Of a DNA stretch of 38,574 bases, positions 14,658-22,649 are shown one piece after another. The notes under the pieces were generated by a model. That model had not been told where the DNA came from and did no database searches. It worked only from the letters and a program-made list of their open reading frames with translations. Position numbers and translations under genes: made by a program. The DNA is from Chloroflexota bacterium (GTDB lineage: Bacteria; Chloroflexota; Dehalococcoidia; Dehalococcoidales; UBA2162), in NCBI GenBank assembly GCA_016190825.1, contig JACPPV010000030.1, positions 1-38,574 on the forward strand. The letters are read 5' to 3'. The first letter of the stretch is position 1. Every line of letters begins with the position of its first letter.

Positions 14658-17387
14658 TTACAACAGCTTTTTTCTTCGCCCGCGCATATGCACCCTGATT
14701 ACCGCTCTCCCGTTCGCCCGTAACGCCTCGAAATCCCCGAGCGCCTGGGCGTCAACCACAGCACCGAAGGTGTAAGGCTCACCGGGTATCGGCACGTCTT
14801 TTCGGTGCTCTCCGGTCAACTGGATGAAAAGTCCGGTGTTCGGTCCACCCTTGTGAAGCTGGCCGGTCGAGTGCAGAAAACGCGGACCATAGCCAACGGT
14901 GGTGGCGATGTGGTACTGCTCCAGCACTTTCCGCCGCAGGTCATTCAGGGCGGCATCCATCTCCATGGTTTGCTGGAGATAAGCCATTACCGCCAGGTAT
15001 TTGCCAGGTCCAGCCTCAGCCAGCAGGTCGTTGAGCGAGCCGACATTCTCCAGCCGGGGAACATGGCCAGAGACTGCCACCTCTTTGAGAATACGCTCCG
15101 TGGCGTTTTTTGATTGCTGGACATCAGGCTGGTTGAAGGGATGAATACCGAGCCCGGCGCCAGCCACGGCAGTGGCGAACTCCCAGCGGAAAAACTCCGC
15201 CCCCAGGTCATACAGGTCCTCTATTTCCAGTGTCACCACCGGCTGCCCGGCTGCCCGGATTTTGGACACCGCGGCATCGGTGGTGGAGTTATCATCCGTT
15301 TGCAGCCGTAAATATATGAAAAGCCGGTCGTCCCCGTAGCAGTCCGGCGCAGCCAGAGGCTCACCGACAATGGGCACTATCCCTTTCCCATCCTTGCCGG
15401 TGCTTTCGGCGATGAGTTGCTCCACCCACAAGCCAAAGCTGGTGATGGATGGAGATGTCACCAGGGTAAGCTTGTTCCGTCCCTTCAGGGCCAGCGCGCC
15501 CAAGCAGGCTCCCAGCCAGCAGCCGGGATTCTCAGCCTGCGGCATGCACGAAGCACAGCCCTCCCGCATGTTGTCCGCCCGGTCGAGGAGAAGCCTAGCG
15601 TCTATCCCTATCAGCGCCCCCGGAACCAGCCCGAAGTACGACAGCACCGAGTACCTCCCACCGATATCGCCCGGGTTCAAGAATGCACGCCGGAAATGCG
15701 CCTCTTCAGCGAGCTTCGCCAGCGGCGTCCCAGCATCGGTGATGGCAACAAAATTTTGCCCGGCTGCCGCTATCCCCATCGATTCTTCCACCCGCCCGCG
15801 GAAATACCGATACAGGATGAGCGGCTCAGTGGTAGTGCCTGATTTCGATGATACCAGGAAGAGGGTGCGCCCCGGATCGATGGCTTCAGTCACGGCCTGC
15901 ACCACTTCGGGCGCAATGGAGTCCAAGACAATAAGCTCAGGATAACCTTGTCCGCTACCAAAAACCTGGCGGAGCACTTCAGCGCCGAGGCTGCTGCCGC
16001 CCATACCCAGCAAAACGGCATGACGAAAACCAGCCTCCCTTATTTCAGTGGCGAACGACTCAAGCGTTCGGGCCTGCTCATGCATACAATCAGTAACGGT
16101 CAGCCATCCCAGCCGGTCGGCAATCTCAACCGACGACGGATTCCATACGGTGTGGTCTTTCCGCCAGATGCGGCGCACCACGTCTTTCCGGCTGAGCATT
16201 TCCAGCGTGGCCTGCACGTCCGCGGCGTACTGCCCCAGGCTGGCTTCGGGGTAAACATGCTCTGCCGGAGCCAGCCTGGTTTTCTTTTCCTCTATCCCTT
16301 TCATCAAACTGTTATAGGCATCAGAAAAAGACTTGACGCCGTCATCGAGGAGCTTGTCCGTCACTTTCTTCATGTCGATGCCGGCCGCTGCCAGCTTTCC
16401 TAAAGTTGCTTCAGCTTCCGCACCGTCCTGCTCAAGAGTCGGCGCGACTTTGCCGTGGTCGAGGAAGGCATAAAGTGTTGCCAGTGGCGAGGTATTGACT
16501 GTATCCGCACCGATAAGTGTTTCAACATACATCAAGTCGCTGTAATGGGGGTTCTTGGTGCCGGTGCTTGCCCAGAGCACGCGCTGCGCACGGGCGCCAA
16601 GCTCTCTCAGCCTGACGAAACGCTCGCCATCGAAAGTTTTCTTGAACCTCCGGTAAGCCGCCTTTGCGCTGGCGATAGCCGCCTTACCCAGTAGAGGCTT
16701 CAGATCATCCCGTCCCTGTTTGATTTGCTCTTCGAGCAAGCTGTCCACCGCTGTATCAATGCGGCTAAGGAAAAAGGAGGCAACGGAAGCAACGCTGGCC
16801 AGGTCACCGCCTTTTCTCACCAGGTCTTCCAGTCCAGCAATGTATGCCTCCATCACCTGCTCGTAGTAATCCAGGGAAAAGATGAGGGTCACGTTCACAT
16901 TGACACCCTCGCTGATAAGCTGCCGGATGGCAGGGATGCCCTCGGACGTGGCCGGGACTTTGACCATCACGTTCGGGCGAGCGATGGCACGAAAGAGCCG
17001 ACGGGCCTCTTCGATGGTCTTTTCTGTGTCATTAGCCACCAGCGGACTGATCTCCAAGCAGGGATAGCCATCAGCACCCTTCGTCTGCTCATAGGTGGGC
17101 AGAATCATATCCGCCGCACTACGGATATCTTCAACTGCCAGAGTTTCGTAGATTTCCTGCGGGCTCTTCCCTTCCCGCGCGAGGGATGACAAAGCATCAT
17201 TGTAGTCGGTGCTGCCGACTATCGCCTTCTCCATGATAGTCGGATTTGCGGTCAGGCCGCTCAAGCCCAGGTCGATGAGCTGCCGCAGTTCCCCGGATTT
17301 GTTAAGCCCGCGGCGGATATAGTCGAGCCATATCCCCTGTCCCAGCCTGTTGGCGAGCCTGATGGCGTTTCTTGTTTCAGCTTCCAT
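14658..17387 (-). CDS. Fused transaldolase/glucose-6-phosphate isomerase
   Basis: A 909-residue two-enzyme protein. Residues 1-~370 are a transaldolase: SGLTANPTIMEKAI, the Schiff-base lysine K143 in NVMVKVPAT, and WASTGTKNPHYSDLMYVETLIG. Residues ~390-909 are a phosphoglucose isomerase: LGMGGSSLGAEVL, FLVSSKSGTTTEPL, GGRYSVLSYFGLVPGAL, and near the end HSTGQLHKGGPNTGLF. The first half exchanges three-carbon units between sugar phosphates. The second interconverts glucose and fructose 6-phosphates, recycling the fructose 6-phosphate made by the first. Such Tal-Pgi fusions are known in several bacterial phyla. The gene begins 6 bases after the stop of rpiB. Both active sites look intact. Confidence 0.95.
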   Translation of the reverse strand: MEAETRNAIRLANRLGQGIWLDYIRRGLNKSGELRQLIDLGLSGLTANPTIMEKAIVGSTDYNDALSSLAREGKSPQEIYETLAVEDIRSAADMILPTYEQTKGADGYPCLEISPLVANDTEKTIEEARRLFRAIARPNVMVKVPATSEGIPAIRQLISEGVNVNVTLIFSLDYYEQVMEAYIAGLEDLVRKGGDLASVASVASFFLSRIDTAVDSLLEEQIKQGRDDLKPLLGKAAIASAKAAYRRFKKTFDGERFVRLRELGARAQRVLWASTGTKNPHYSDLMYVETLIGADTVNTSPLATLYAFLDHGKVAPTLEQDGAEAEATLGKLAAAGIDMKKVTDKLLDDGVKSFSDAYNSLMKGIEEKKTRLAPAEHVYPEASLGQYAADVQATLEMLSRKDVVRRIWRKDHTVWNPSSVEIADRLGWLTVTDCMHEQARTLESFATEIREAGFRHAVLLGMGGSSLGAEVLRQVFGSGQGYPELIVLDSIAPEVVQAVTEAIDPGRTLFLVSSKSGTTTEPLILYRYFRGRVEESMGIAAAGQNFVAITDAGTPLAKLAEEAHFRRAFLNPGDIGGRYSVLSYFGLVPGALIGIDARLLLDRADNMREGCASCMPQAENPGCWLGACLGALALKGRNKLTLVTSPSITSFGLWVEQLIAESTGKDGKGIVPIVGEPLAAPDCYGDDRLFIYLRLQTDDNSTTDAAVSKIRAAGQPVVTLEIEDLYDLGAEFFRWEFATAVAGAGLGIHPFNQPDVQQSKNATERILKEVAVSGHVPRLENVGSLNDLLAEAGPGKYLAVMAYLQQTMEMDAALNDLRRKVLEQYHIATTVGYGPRFLHSTGQLHKGGPNTGLFIQLTGEHRKDVPIPGEPYTFGAVVDAQALGDFEALRANGRAVIRVHMRGRRKKLL

Positions 17388-17393
17388 ATAATT

Positions 17394-17858
17394 TCACTCG
17401 TTCCTGCGAAACTCTTTTTCGATGAAGAGGACCTTTTGCAGTCTGCGGCGGTGGCGTTCCCCCTCGCTGAAACTGCTGCTGAGAAAAGCTTCGGCAAGCG
17501 CCACTGCCAGCTCGATGCCGATAACGCGCCCGCCCAGACAAAGAACGTTCATATTATCGTGTTCTACGCCCTGGTGTGCCGAATAGGTGTCGTGGCACAA
17601 GCCGGCGCGAATGCCCGGAACCTTGTTGGCGGCGATGCAGGCGCCGACACCGCTGCCGCAGACGAGAATGCCGCGCTCAGCCTGCCCCGAGGTGATGGCG
17701 CGGACGACCAGCATAACGAAGTCAGGATAATCATCATTATCATCAAAGGCACTAGCGCCGAGGTCAACGACCTCATATTTGTTCTTCAGCCGGACATACA
17801 ACTCGTTCTTCAGGTCAAAACCGCCATGGTCCGCCGCGATGCAAACTCGCAATTTCAC
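17394..17858 (-). CDS. rpiB: Ribose-5-phosphate isomerase B
   Basis: A 154-residue RpiB/LacAB-family isomerase that interconverts ribose 5-phosphate and ribulose 5-phosphate. Signatures are IAADHGGFDLKNEL at the N-terminus, DYPDFV, the catalytic-cysteine loop ILVCGSGVGACIAANKVPGIRAG, and the DNMNVLCLGGRVIG block. The GTG start overlaps the TGA stop of tkt in a GTGA junction, so the two are translated together. LacA/B-type sugar isomerases are related, but the pentose phosphate neighbours favour RpiB. Confidence 0.94.
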   Translation of the reverse strand: MKLRVCIAADHGGFDLKNELYVRLKNKYEVVDLGASAFDDNDDYPDFVMLVVRAITSGQAERGILVCGSGVGACIAANKVPGIRAGLCHDTYSAHQGVEHDNMNVLCLGGRVIGIELAVALAEAFLSSSFSEGERHRRRLQKVLFIEKEFRRNE

Positions 17859-19921
17859 CGGACTTTCTCCAGGAGCCGCATGGCTTCGTCTACCATGCGC
17901 TCAGGCGTCAGTCCCAGTTTCTCATAAATCACCTCGCCGGGCGCCGAAGCGCCGAACCGCGAGATACCAATGATTTTTCCCTCTTCGCCAACGTATCTCT
18001 CCCAGCCCAGGGGCGATGCGGCTTCCAGCGATAAGCGTTGTTTGATGCCCGGCGGCAAGACACTGCTCCGGTAGTCAGCAGGCTGGGCATCAAACAGCTC
18101 CCACGACGGCAGGGAAACGACACTGGCGCTGATGCCACTATCCTGCAAACGTCTCCCGGCTTCGAGGACAATGTGGACCTCCGAGCCGGTCCCGATGAGG
18201 ATAACATCGGGCGTGGCAGATGCCTGCCACAGCACATAGCCGCCACGCCTGACATCGCTCGCCGGGGCAAAGATGGTCCGGTCGAACACCGGCAGATTCT
18301 GCCGCGAAAGGATAAGGGCAGTCGGACCGTTCCGCCGCTCGATAGCCAGTTTCCAAGCTTCAACCGTCTCCGTGGCATCAGCCGGGCGTATTGTCACCAG
18401 GTTGGGCACAGCCCGCAGCCCGATCAAGTGCTCAATAGGCTGGTGTGTCGGCCCGTCCTGCCCCAGCCCGACCGAATCGTGAGTAAAAATGTAGATCACC
18501 CTGATACCCATCATCGCCGCCAGACGCACCGGCGGACGCATATAGTCGTAGAAGATGAGGAAAGTACCGGTGAAGGGAATTACTCCCCCGTGCAGAGCCA
18601 TCCCGCTGGCAACAGCTCCCATGGAATGCTCCCGCACGCCGAAATGCATGTTGCGCCCGAGGTAGTTCCCGGCTCTGAAATCGCCCATGTCTTTGAGATT
18701 TGTCTTGGTAGATGGAGCCAGGTCAGCCGAGCCGCCGATGAGAGATTGCACCTTGCCGGCGATTGCATTCATCACCCGGCCTGAGGCATCGCGTGTGGCG
18801 ACGGGCTTATCCTGGGGGCCCTTGAACAGGTCATCCAGTCCATGGTCCCAGCCTTCCGGCAGGTCGCCTTTCAGGTCTTCTTCGAGCCGTCTTGCCTCAT
18901 CGGGATAGGCTCTCCGGTAGGCGTCCATCTTTTCCTGCCACTCCTGCTGCCAGCGGCCGCCGCGTTCGAGCGCCCGTCTGAAATGCAGCAACGCCTCATG
19001 CGGCACGGCGAAAGACTCAAATTTCCAACCCAATTTCCGGCGGGTCAGCGCTACTTCGTCCGCACCAAGCGGCTCACCGTGGGCAGCGCCCGTCCCGGCT
19101 TTGTTGGGACTGCCGTAGCCGATCACGGTGTTGCAGACAATCAGGCTGGGGCGGGATGTTTCAGCCCGAGCTTCCCGAATGGCGGACTCAACGGCCGACA
19201 GGTCCATCCCGTCAATCGGGCCGACGGTGTGCCAGCCGTAGGACTGAAAACGTTGGCAGACATCTTCATTAAAGGTTATGTCAACTTGTCCTTCAATGGA
19301 CACTTTATTGGCATCGTAAAGAAAGACAATCTTGCCGAGGCTGAGCGCGCCTGCCAGTGACGCAGCTTCGGAGCTGATACCCTCTTCCATATCACCATCG
19401 GAAAGAACGGCGTAGGTGAAGTGATTGATAATATCCAACCCGGGGCGATTGTACTTTTCCGACAGATGTTTTTCGGCGATTGCCATGCCCACGGCATTGC
19501 CGAATCCCTGTCCCAGCGGGCCAACCGTTGTCTCCACTCCGGGGGTAACGCCGTGTTCGAGGTGCCCCGGAGTCCTGCTCTCCCACTGGCGGAAATTCTT
19601 AATATCATGGATCAAAAGAGGATAGCCGGTAAGATACAGCAAGGAGTAGAGCATCATGGAGGCATGACCGCAGGAAAGGATGAAGCGGTCGCGATCAGGC
19701 CATTTCGGGTCAACTGGATTGTGCTTTAAAAACCTGTCCCATAGCACGTAAGCCACGGGCGCGGCGCCCATAGGCGTGCCCGGGTGCCCCGATTTCGCCT
19801 TCTCCACGGCGTCCACGGCAAGAAAGCGCATCGAGTTGATGCACAGTTCGTCAATAGCTTCAGCGGTCATTCCAGCGCTGGCATCAGCGGCCGTCTTCAT
19901 GTTTTTTCTCTTCGCGGTCAT
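17855..19921 (-). CDS. tkt: Transketolase
   Basis: A 688-residue thiamine-diphosphate enzyme that moves two-carbon units between sugar phosphates. Key parts are INSMRFLAVDAVEKAKSGHPG near the N-terminus, GPLGQGFGNAVGMAIAEK, the ThDP motif GDGDMEEGIS-type sequence (LSDGDMEEGISSEAA), then HFGVREHSMGAVASGMALHGG, HDSVGLGQDGPTHQPIEHL and the C-terminal domain with GTGSEVHI. The open frame extends further upstream, but that part overlaps the cyclase gene. The ATG at 19921 shares ATGA with the cyclase stop and is the likely start; an ATG at 19900 is an alternative. Its own stop overlaps the start of rpiB. Confidence 0.95.
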   Translation of the reverse strand: MTAKRKNMKTAADASAGMTAEAIDELCINSMRFLAVDAVEKAKSGHPGTPMGAAPVAYVLWDRFLKHNPVDPKWPDRDRFILSCGHASMMLYSLLYLTGYPLLIHDIKNFRQWESRTPGHLEHGVTPGVETTVGPLGQGFGNAVGMAIAEKHLSEKYNRPGLDIINHFTYAVLSDGDMEEGISSEAASLAGALSLGKIVFLYDANKVSIEGQVDITFNEDVCQRFQSYGWHTVGPIDGMDLSAVESAIREARAETSRPSLIVCNTVIGYGSPNKAGTGAAHGEPLGADEVALTRRKLGWKFESFAVPHEALLHFRRALERGGRWQQEWQEKMDAYRRAYPDEARRLEEDLKGDLPEGWDHGLDDLFKGPQDKPVATRDASGRVMNAIAGKVQSLIGGSADLAPSTKTNLKDMGDFRAGNYLGRNMHFGVREHSMGAVASGMALHGGVIPFTGTFLIFYDYMRPPVRLAAMMGIRVIYIFTHDSVGLGQDGPTHQPIEHLIGLRAVPNLVTIRPADATETVEAWKLAIERRNGPTALILSRQNLPVFDRTIFAPASDVRRGGYVLWQASATPDVILIGTGSEVHIVLEAGRRLQDSGISASVVSLPSWELFDAQPADYRSSVLPPGIKQRLSLEAASPLGWERYVGEEGKIIGISRFGASAPGEVIYEKLGLTPERMVDEAMRLLEKVR

Positions 19922-20598
19922 GCCCGCCTGACAAAAGCCCGGGCCGGGGCGCCGTCTCCTTCTTTGAGCCTTAGCGGCAGGCAGACCAGGTGGTATTTCC
20001 CCTGACTCACGCGCGAAAGGTCCAACCCCTCGATAAGCCATATCCCGGCTTCGAGCAGTACCTGGTGGACCTTTTTCCCATCAGCCCGGTAGCCGCCGAT
20101 CGAGAGATAATCAATGCCGACTGCTCTCACCCCGCGCCGGGCAAGGAAATCCGCCGCTTCCAGGGAAATTGAGACGAAGTCTCCAGTGAATTCCTTTATC
20201 CACCAGGCTGCGCCGGAGTTGCGCGTCTTAAGCAAAATGCGCTCACCGCGGCGAATACGGTGGGCAAGAAGTTCTTCAGCACGGACCAGGACAGTGTCCC
20301 GGATTTCAATCACACGGGCTATGCCCACCGTGGCTTCCGCAGGCATCCGGTCAATGCCTAACCCCTGCCGGAGAAAGTGCCGCGGTGCATCAATATGTGT
20401 ACCCGAGTGCGAGCCCATTGAAATCTCGGAGAGCGTATGGCTATCGCCGAGGTCAATATCGGCGGTCCGCTGGATTCGCACCGGCGGGTCGCCGGGCCAG
20501 TGCACCATTCCGTCAAAGAGAGGGACCGATATCTCGGTCCACCCTATAGCCTGAGGGTTTCCTTTTGCCTGCGGAACAATCTCAGTTTGTGAAGCCAT
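19918..20598 (-). CDS. Cyclase-family metal hydrolase
   Basis: A 226-residue member of the cyclase/kynurenine-formamidase-like family (PF04199). The metal-binding motif reads GSHSGTHIDAPRHF. Upstream is the usual SVPLFDGMVHWPGDP, and downstream GIDYLSIGG. Family members hydrolyse amide or lactone-like bonds, including N-formylkynurenine and isatin. Its place as first gene of a pentose phosphate operon invites the guess that it acts on a sugar-derived lactone such as gluconolactone, but nothing in the sequence proves this. The ATG at 20598 has GGAGGG 8 bases upstream; an in-frame upstream ATG lacks such a site. It overlaps tkt by four bases. Confidence 0.85.
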   Translation of the reverse strand: MASQTEIVPQAKGNPQAIGWTEISVPLFDGMVHWPGDPPVRIQRTADIDLGDSHTLSEISMGSHSGTHIDAPRHFLRQGLGIDRMPAEATVGIARVIEIRDTVLVRAEELLAHRIRRGERILLKTRNSGAAWWIKEFTGDFVSISLEAADFLARRGVRAVGIDYLSIGGYRADGKKVHQVLLEAGIWLIEGLDLSRVSQGKYHLVCLPLRLKEGDGAPARAFVRRA

Positions 20599-20642
20599 CT
20601 TAAGTCCCTCCGGAACCGGCATTAACGTGGCTTACTTGACCA

Positions 20643-20672
20643 ATTATAGCCCTTTCCGGCGGCCGATGTCAT
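20643..20672 (-). promoter_or_regulatory. Promoter of the cyclase-tkt-rpiB-tal/pgi-gnd operon
   Basis: On the minus strand ATGACA (20667-20672), 18 bases, and a perfect TATAAT (20643-20648). The leader would be about 38 bases with a GGAGGG site. No other promoter is evident inside this tightly packed operon. Confidence 0.7.
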
Positions 20673-21017
20673 CCGTAAGCCTACGTAGTTTGCACGGGCC
20701 ACGCGTAAATCCGTTTGAGATTGTTCTTGTGCAATATGCTCAAGCCAGTCTGCATCTGGCATAATAGTGAGAAACCACGTCGCAGTGTTGACAAGCTTCT
20801 ACCATTATGCCACTTTTTGAATAACTCCATCGCCTTAAAAGTCCAATATGTTATGGACACGAGCCATCCACGAAAATGTCGAATACGCACGTAAAGCAGC
20901 AAAAGAAAAAGGGTATTTATCCCGATCTTTCTGGTAAAATAGCTTTGATAACCAGCAAAAAATACGCAGGAGGAGGGAATAAATACCCCATGCATATTAT
21001 ACAGACTCCGCAAGGTC
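20673..21017. other. Intergenic region before lexA
   Basis: A stretch of about 345 bases between the divergent cyclase operon and lexA. Open frames on both strands here lack ribosome sites or run into lexA in another frame. An AGGAGGAGGG stretch at about 20968-20977 resembles a ribosome site but leads to no plausible gene. Nothing else is recognised. Confidence 0.4.
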
Positions 21018-21047
21018 TTGACAGGTGTTGCCCTTTCGCTGTAAAGT
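21018..21047 (+). promoter_or_regulatory. Promoter of lexA
   Basis: TTGACA (21018-21023), 18 bases, TAAAGT (21042-21047). The expected start of transcription is near 21054, inside the LexA box. Confidence 0.65.
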
Positions 21048-21052
21048 TTTCT

Positions 21053-21066
21053 AGAACAGCTGTTCT
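21053..21066. promoter_or_regulatory. LexA (SOS) box, Gram-positive type
   Basis: AGAACAGCTGTTCT is a perfect 14-base palindrome that contains GAAC-N4-GTTC, the operator form used by LexA of Firmicutes and Actinobacteria and not the CTGT-N8-ACAG form of Proteobacteria. It covers the predicted transcription start of lexA, which indicates self-repression. No other copy was seen in the window. Confidence 0.85.
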
Positions 21067-21080
21067 TGGAAGGGAGAGAC

Positions 21081-21764
21081 ATGGAAAGGCAAGAGCTGAC
21101 GCCGAAGCAGCGAGAAATGGTTGAATTCATCCGCCGTTTCCTGGATGAACGGGGATATCCCCCAAGCGTTAGGGATATTAGAGACGAATGCCGGATGAGT
21201 TCAACTTCGGTAGTCGCCTATAACCTGGAAATCCTGAAGAACAAGGGCTATCTGGAGAAAAAGGGTCCGGGGATACCCCGTGTGTCACGCGGCATACGGT
21301 TGACTGCCCATTCACTGTCCGGCGGCACCTTGGCGGTGCCAGTTATCGGCCTGATCGCTGCGGGGCAGCCGATACCAGTGCCTGACGCTGATACGTGGGA
21401 TACCACCGCTTCCGCAGAGACGATTGGCGTGACGGCGGACCTGACGCGTGGCCGCAAGGACGTCTATGCCCTAAAAGTGAAAGGGCAATCGATGATCGAT
21501 GCCCTGATTAATGACGGCGATACTGTCCTGATGCAATATACCAATGTGGTGGAAAACGGCGAAACGGCGGCTGTCTGGCTCAAGGACAGAAAAGAGGCTA
21601 CTCTAAAAAAGGTATATTACGAGCCTGATCGGGACAGCCCGGCGGGTGGGCGGGGACGCATACGGCTTCAGCCGGCCAATACCCAGATGGAACCGATTCT
21701 TGTCCGGCCCGAAGACGTCGAGATCCAGGGAAAGGTCATCGCCGTAATCAGGCAATTGGCATAG
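21081..21764 (+). CDS. lexA: SOS repressor LexA
   Basis: A 227-residue LexA. The N-terminal winged helix (1-72) has LTPKQREMVEFIRRFLDERGYPPSVRDI. The C-terminal S24 peptidase has the cleavage bond A94-G95 in IGLIAAGQPI, the nucleophile S137 in VKGQSM and the base K176 in EATLKK. It represses DNA-damage genes and cleaves itself when RecA filaments form. The ATG at 21081 follows AGGGAG; an upstream in-frame TTG (21066) falls within the operator and is unlikely. Compared with common LexA proteins it has a slightly longer linker and a proline/glycine-rich insert near 185-192. Confidence 0.96.
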   Translation: MERQELTPKQREMVEFIRRFLDERGYPPSVRDIRDECRMSSTSVVAYNLEILKNKGYLEKKGPGIPRVSRGIRLTAHSLSGGTLAVPVIGLIAAGQPIPVPDADTWDTTASAETIGVTADLTRGRKDVYALKVKGQSMIDALINDGDTVLMQYTNVVENGETAAVWLKDRKEATLKKVYYEPDRDSPAGGRGRIRLQPANTQMEPILVRPEDVEIQGKVIAVIRQLA

Positions 21765-22004
21765 ACTTGGTGTCTTGACAAGTGATTAACTGAACTAATT
21801 ATCTTATCAGTCCGGGTTACTTGCTTCAACGATCTCGTCCCCTGTATCCCCTTCTTCCTTCGGCTTCGCTCAGGACAGGTCTGCCAGGAGAAGGGGGTCA
21901 GGAGAATGGGCATTCGAGACAAGTCTCGTCCCGATGTTATCGGGACCAGCTAACTCTTCCGTTGTTGACAACACGAAAATTTTACTTGTTTACTTGTCAG
22001 GATA
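21765..22004. other. Region after lexA with small hairpins
   Basis: It contains a fragment of the CTTCGGCTTCGCTCAGGACAG repeat (about 21850-21870), a CGAGAC-AA-GTCTCG palindrome (21915-21928) and a perfect hairpin GTCCCGAT-GTT-ATCGGGAC (21928-21946). The hairpins may end transcription from both lexA and the convergent plsY gene, though there is no T tract. No gene is seen. Confidence 0.5.
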
Positions 22005-22649
22005 CTAACCGGTGTTCCTTTTTGTCTGGTCCTGGCGCAGCAGTTCGGCAAAGAATTTCTGCCAGCTGCCGGCGCGGTCAAAATCAGCCTTGGCCACCGG
22101 CCAGAAATGAAGCATCATCACGAGCAAGAGGACGACGGAAAAAACAACAAAAAGCATCTCGAGGCGCGGGCTTTCCAGCAACCAGGCGGATACCGGAATG
22201 GATAGAAGACTGACGTTGATTGAGAAGATAACGTTACGTGTGAGAACGAAGAAAAGGGCTGCCAGCGCGAAGGCTATCGCCACTTCTCTTGTCATCAGGA
22301 TAGAGAAAACCCCCAGCGAAGTTGCCAGCCCGTTGCCGCCGGTAAATCTGAGGAAGATTGACCACATGTGACCGAGCACTACCGCCAGTCCGGCCGCAAA
22401 TAGATAAAGCAGCCGGGCATCGAACAACTGGCTGGCAAGAATCACGGCAATAGCCCCTTTGGCAACATCAAAAACGCCTACGGTGATACCAGCCATCTTT
22501 CCCACCTGGTGGAAGACGTTATTCGCACCCACGTTGCCGCTTCCGAGCTGGCGGATATCCTTTTTCGTGATCAATCGGGTGACCAGATACGCCATCGGAA
22601 TGGAACCCAGCAGGTAGGCTGATATAACGGCGAGTGTCCCGCCAAACAT
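22005..22649 (-). CDS. plsY: Glycerol-3-phosphate acyltransferase PlsY, variant
   Basis: A 214-residue membrane enzyme of the PlsY family, which acylates glycerol 3-phosphate from acyl-phosphate in phospholipid synthesis. Motif 1 is intact (GSGNVGANN), and GHMWSIFLRFTGGNGLATSLG is motif 2. The motif-2 lysine of GGKG is asparagine here, and the C-terminal loop with the usual H-R-x-N type motif is not evident. It may be a divergent paralogue with changed activity. The ATG at 22649 shares a base with the ilvE stop (TAATG), so the two are co-translated; a longer frame upstream lies inside ilvE. Confidence 0.85.
   Translation of the reverse strand: MFGGTLAVISAYLLGSIPMAYLVTRLITKKDIRQLGSGNVGANNVFHQVGKMAGITVGVFDVAKGAIAVILASQLFDARLLYLFAAGLAVVLGHMWSIFLRFTGGNGLATSLGVFSILMTREVAIAFALAALFFVLTRNVIFSINVSLLSIPVSAWLLESPRLEMLFVVFSVVLLLVMMLHFWPVAKADFDRAGSWQKFFAELLRQDQTKRNTG

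Noticed and set aside
19922-20041. Longer N-terminus for transketolase
   Set aside because: It lies wholly within the cyclase gene, is rich in arginine and proline, and lacks family similarity. The ATGA overlap at 19918-19921 is a better start.
20681-21130. A 149-codon minus-strand frame over the lexA promoter
   Set aside because: It runs antisense through the lexA start and its control sites, and no family or ribosome site supports it.
21928-21946. Hairpin after lexA as a definite intrinsic terminator
   Set aside because: The stem is perfect, but no T tract follows on either strand, so it is described only as a hairpin.
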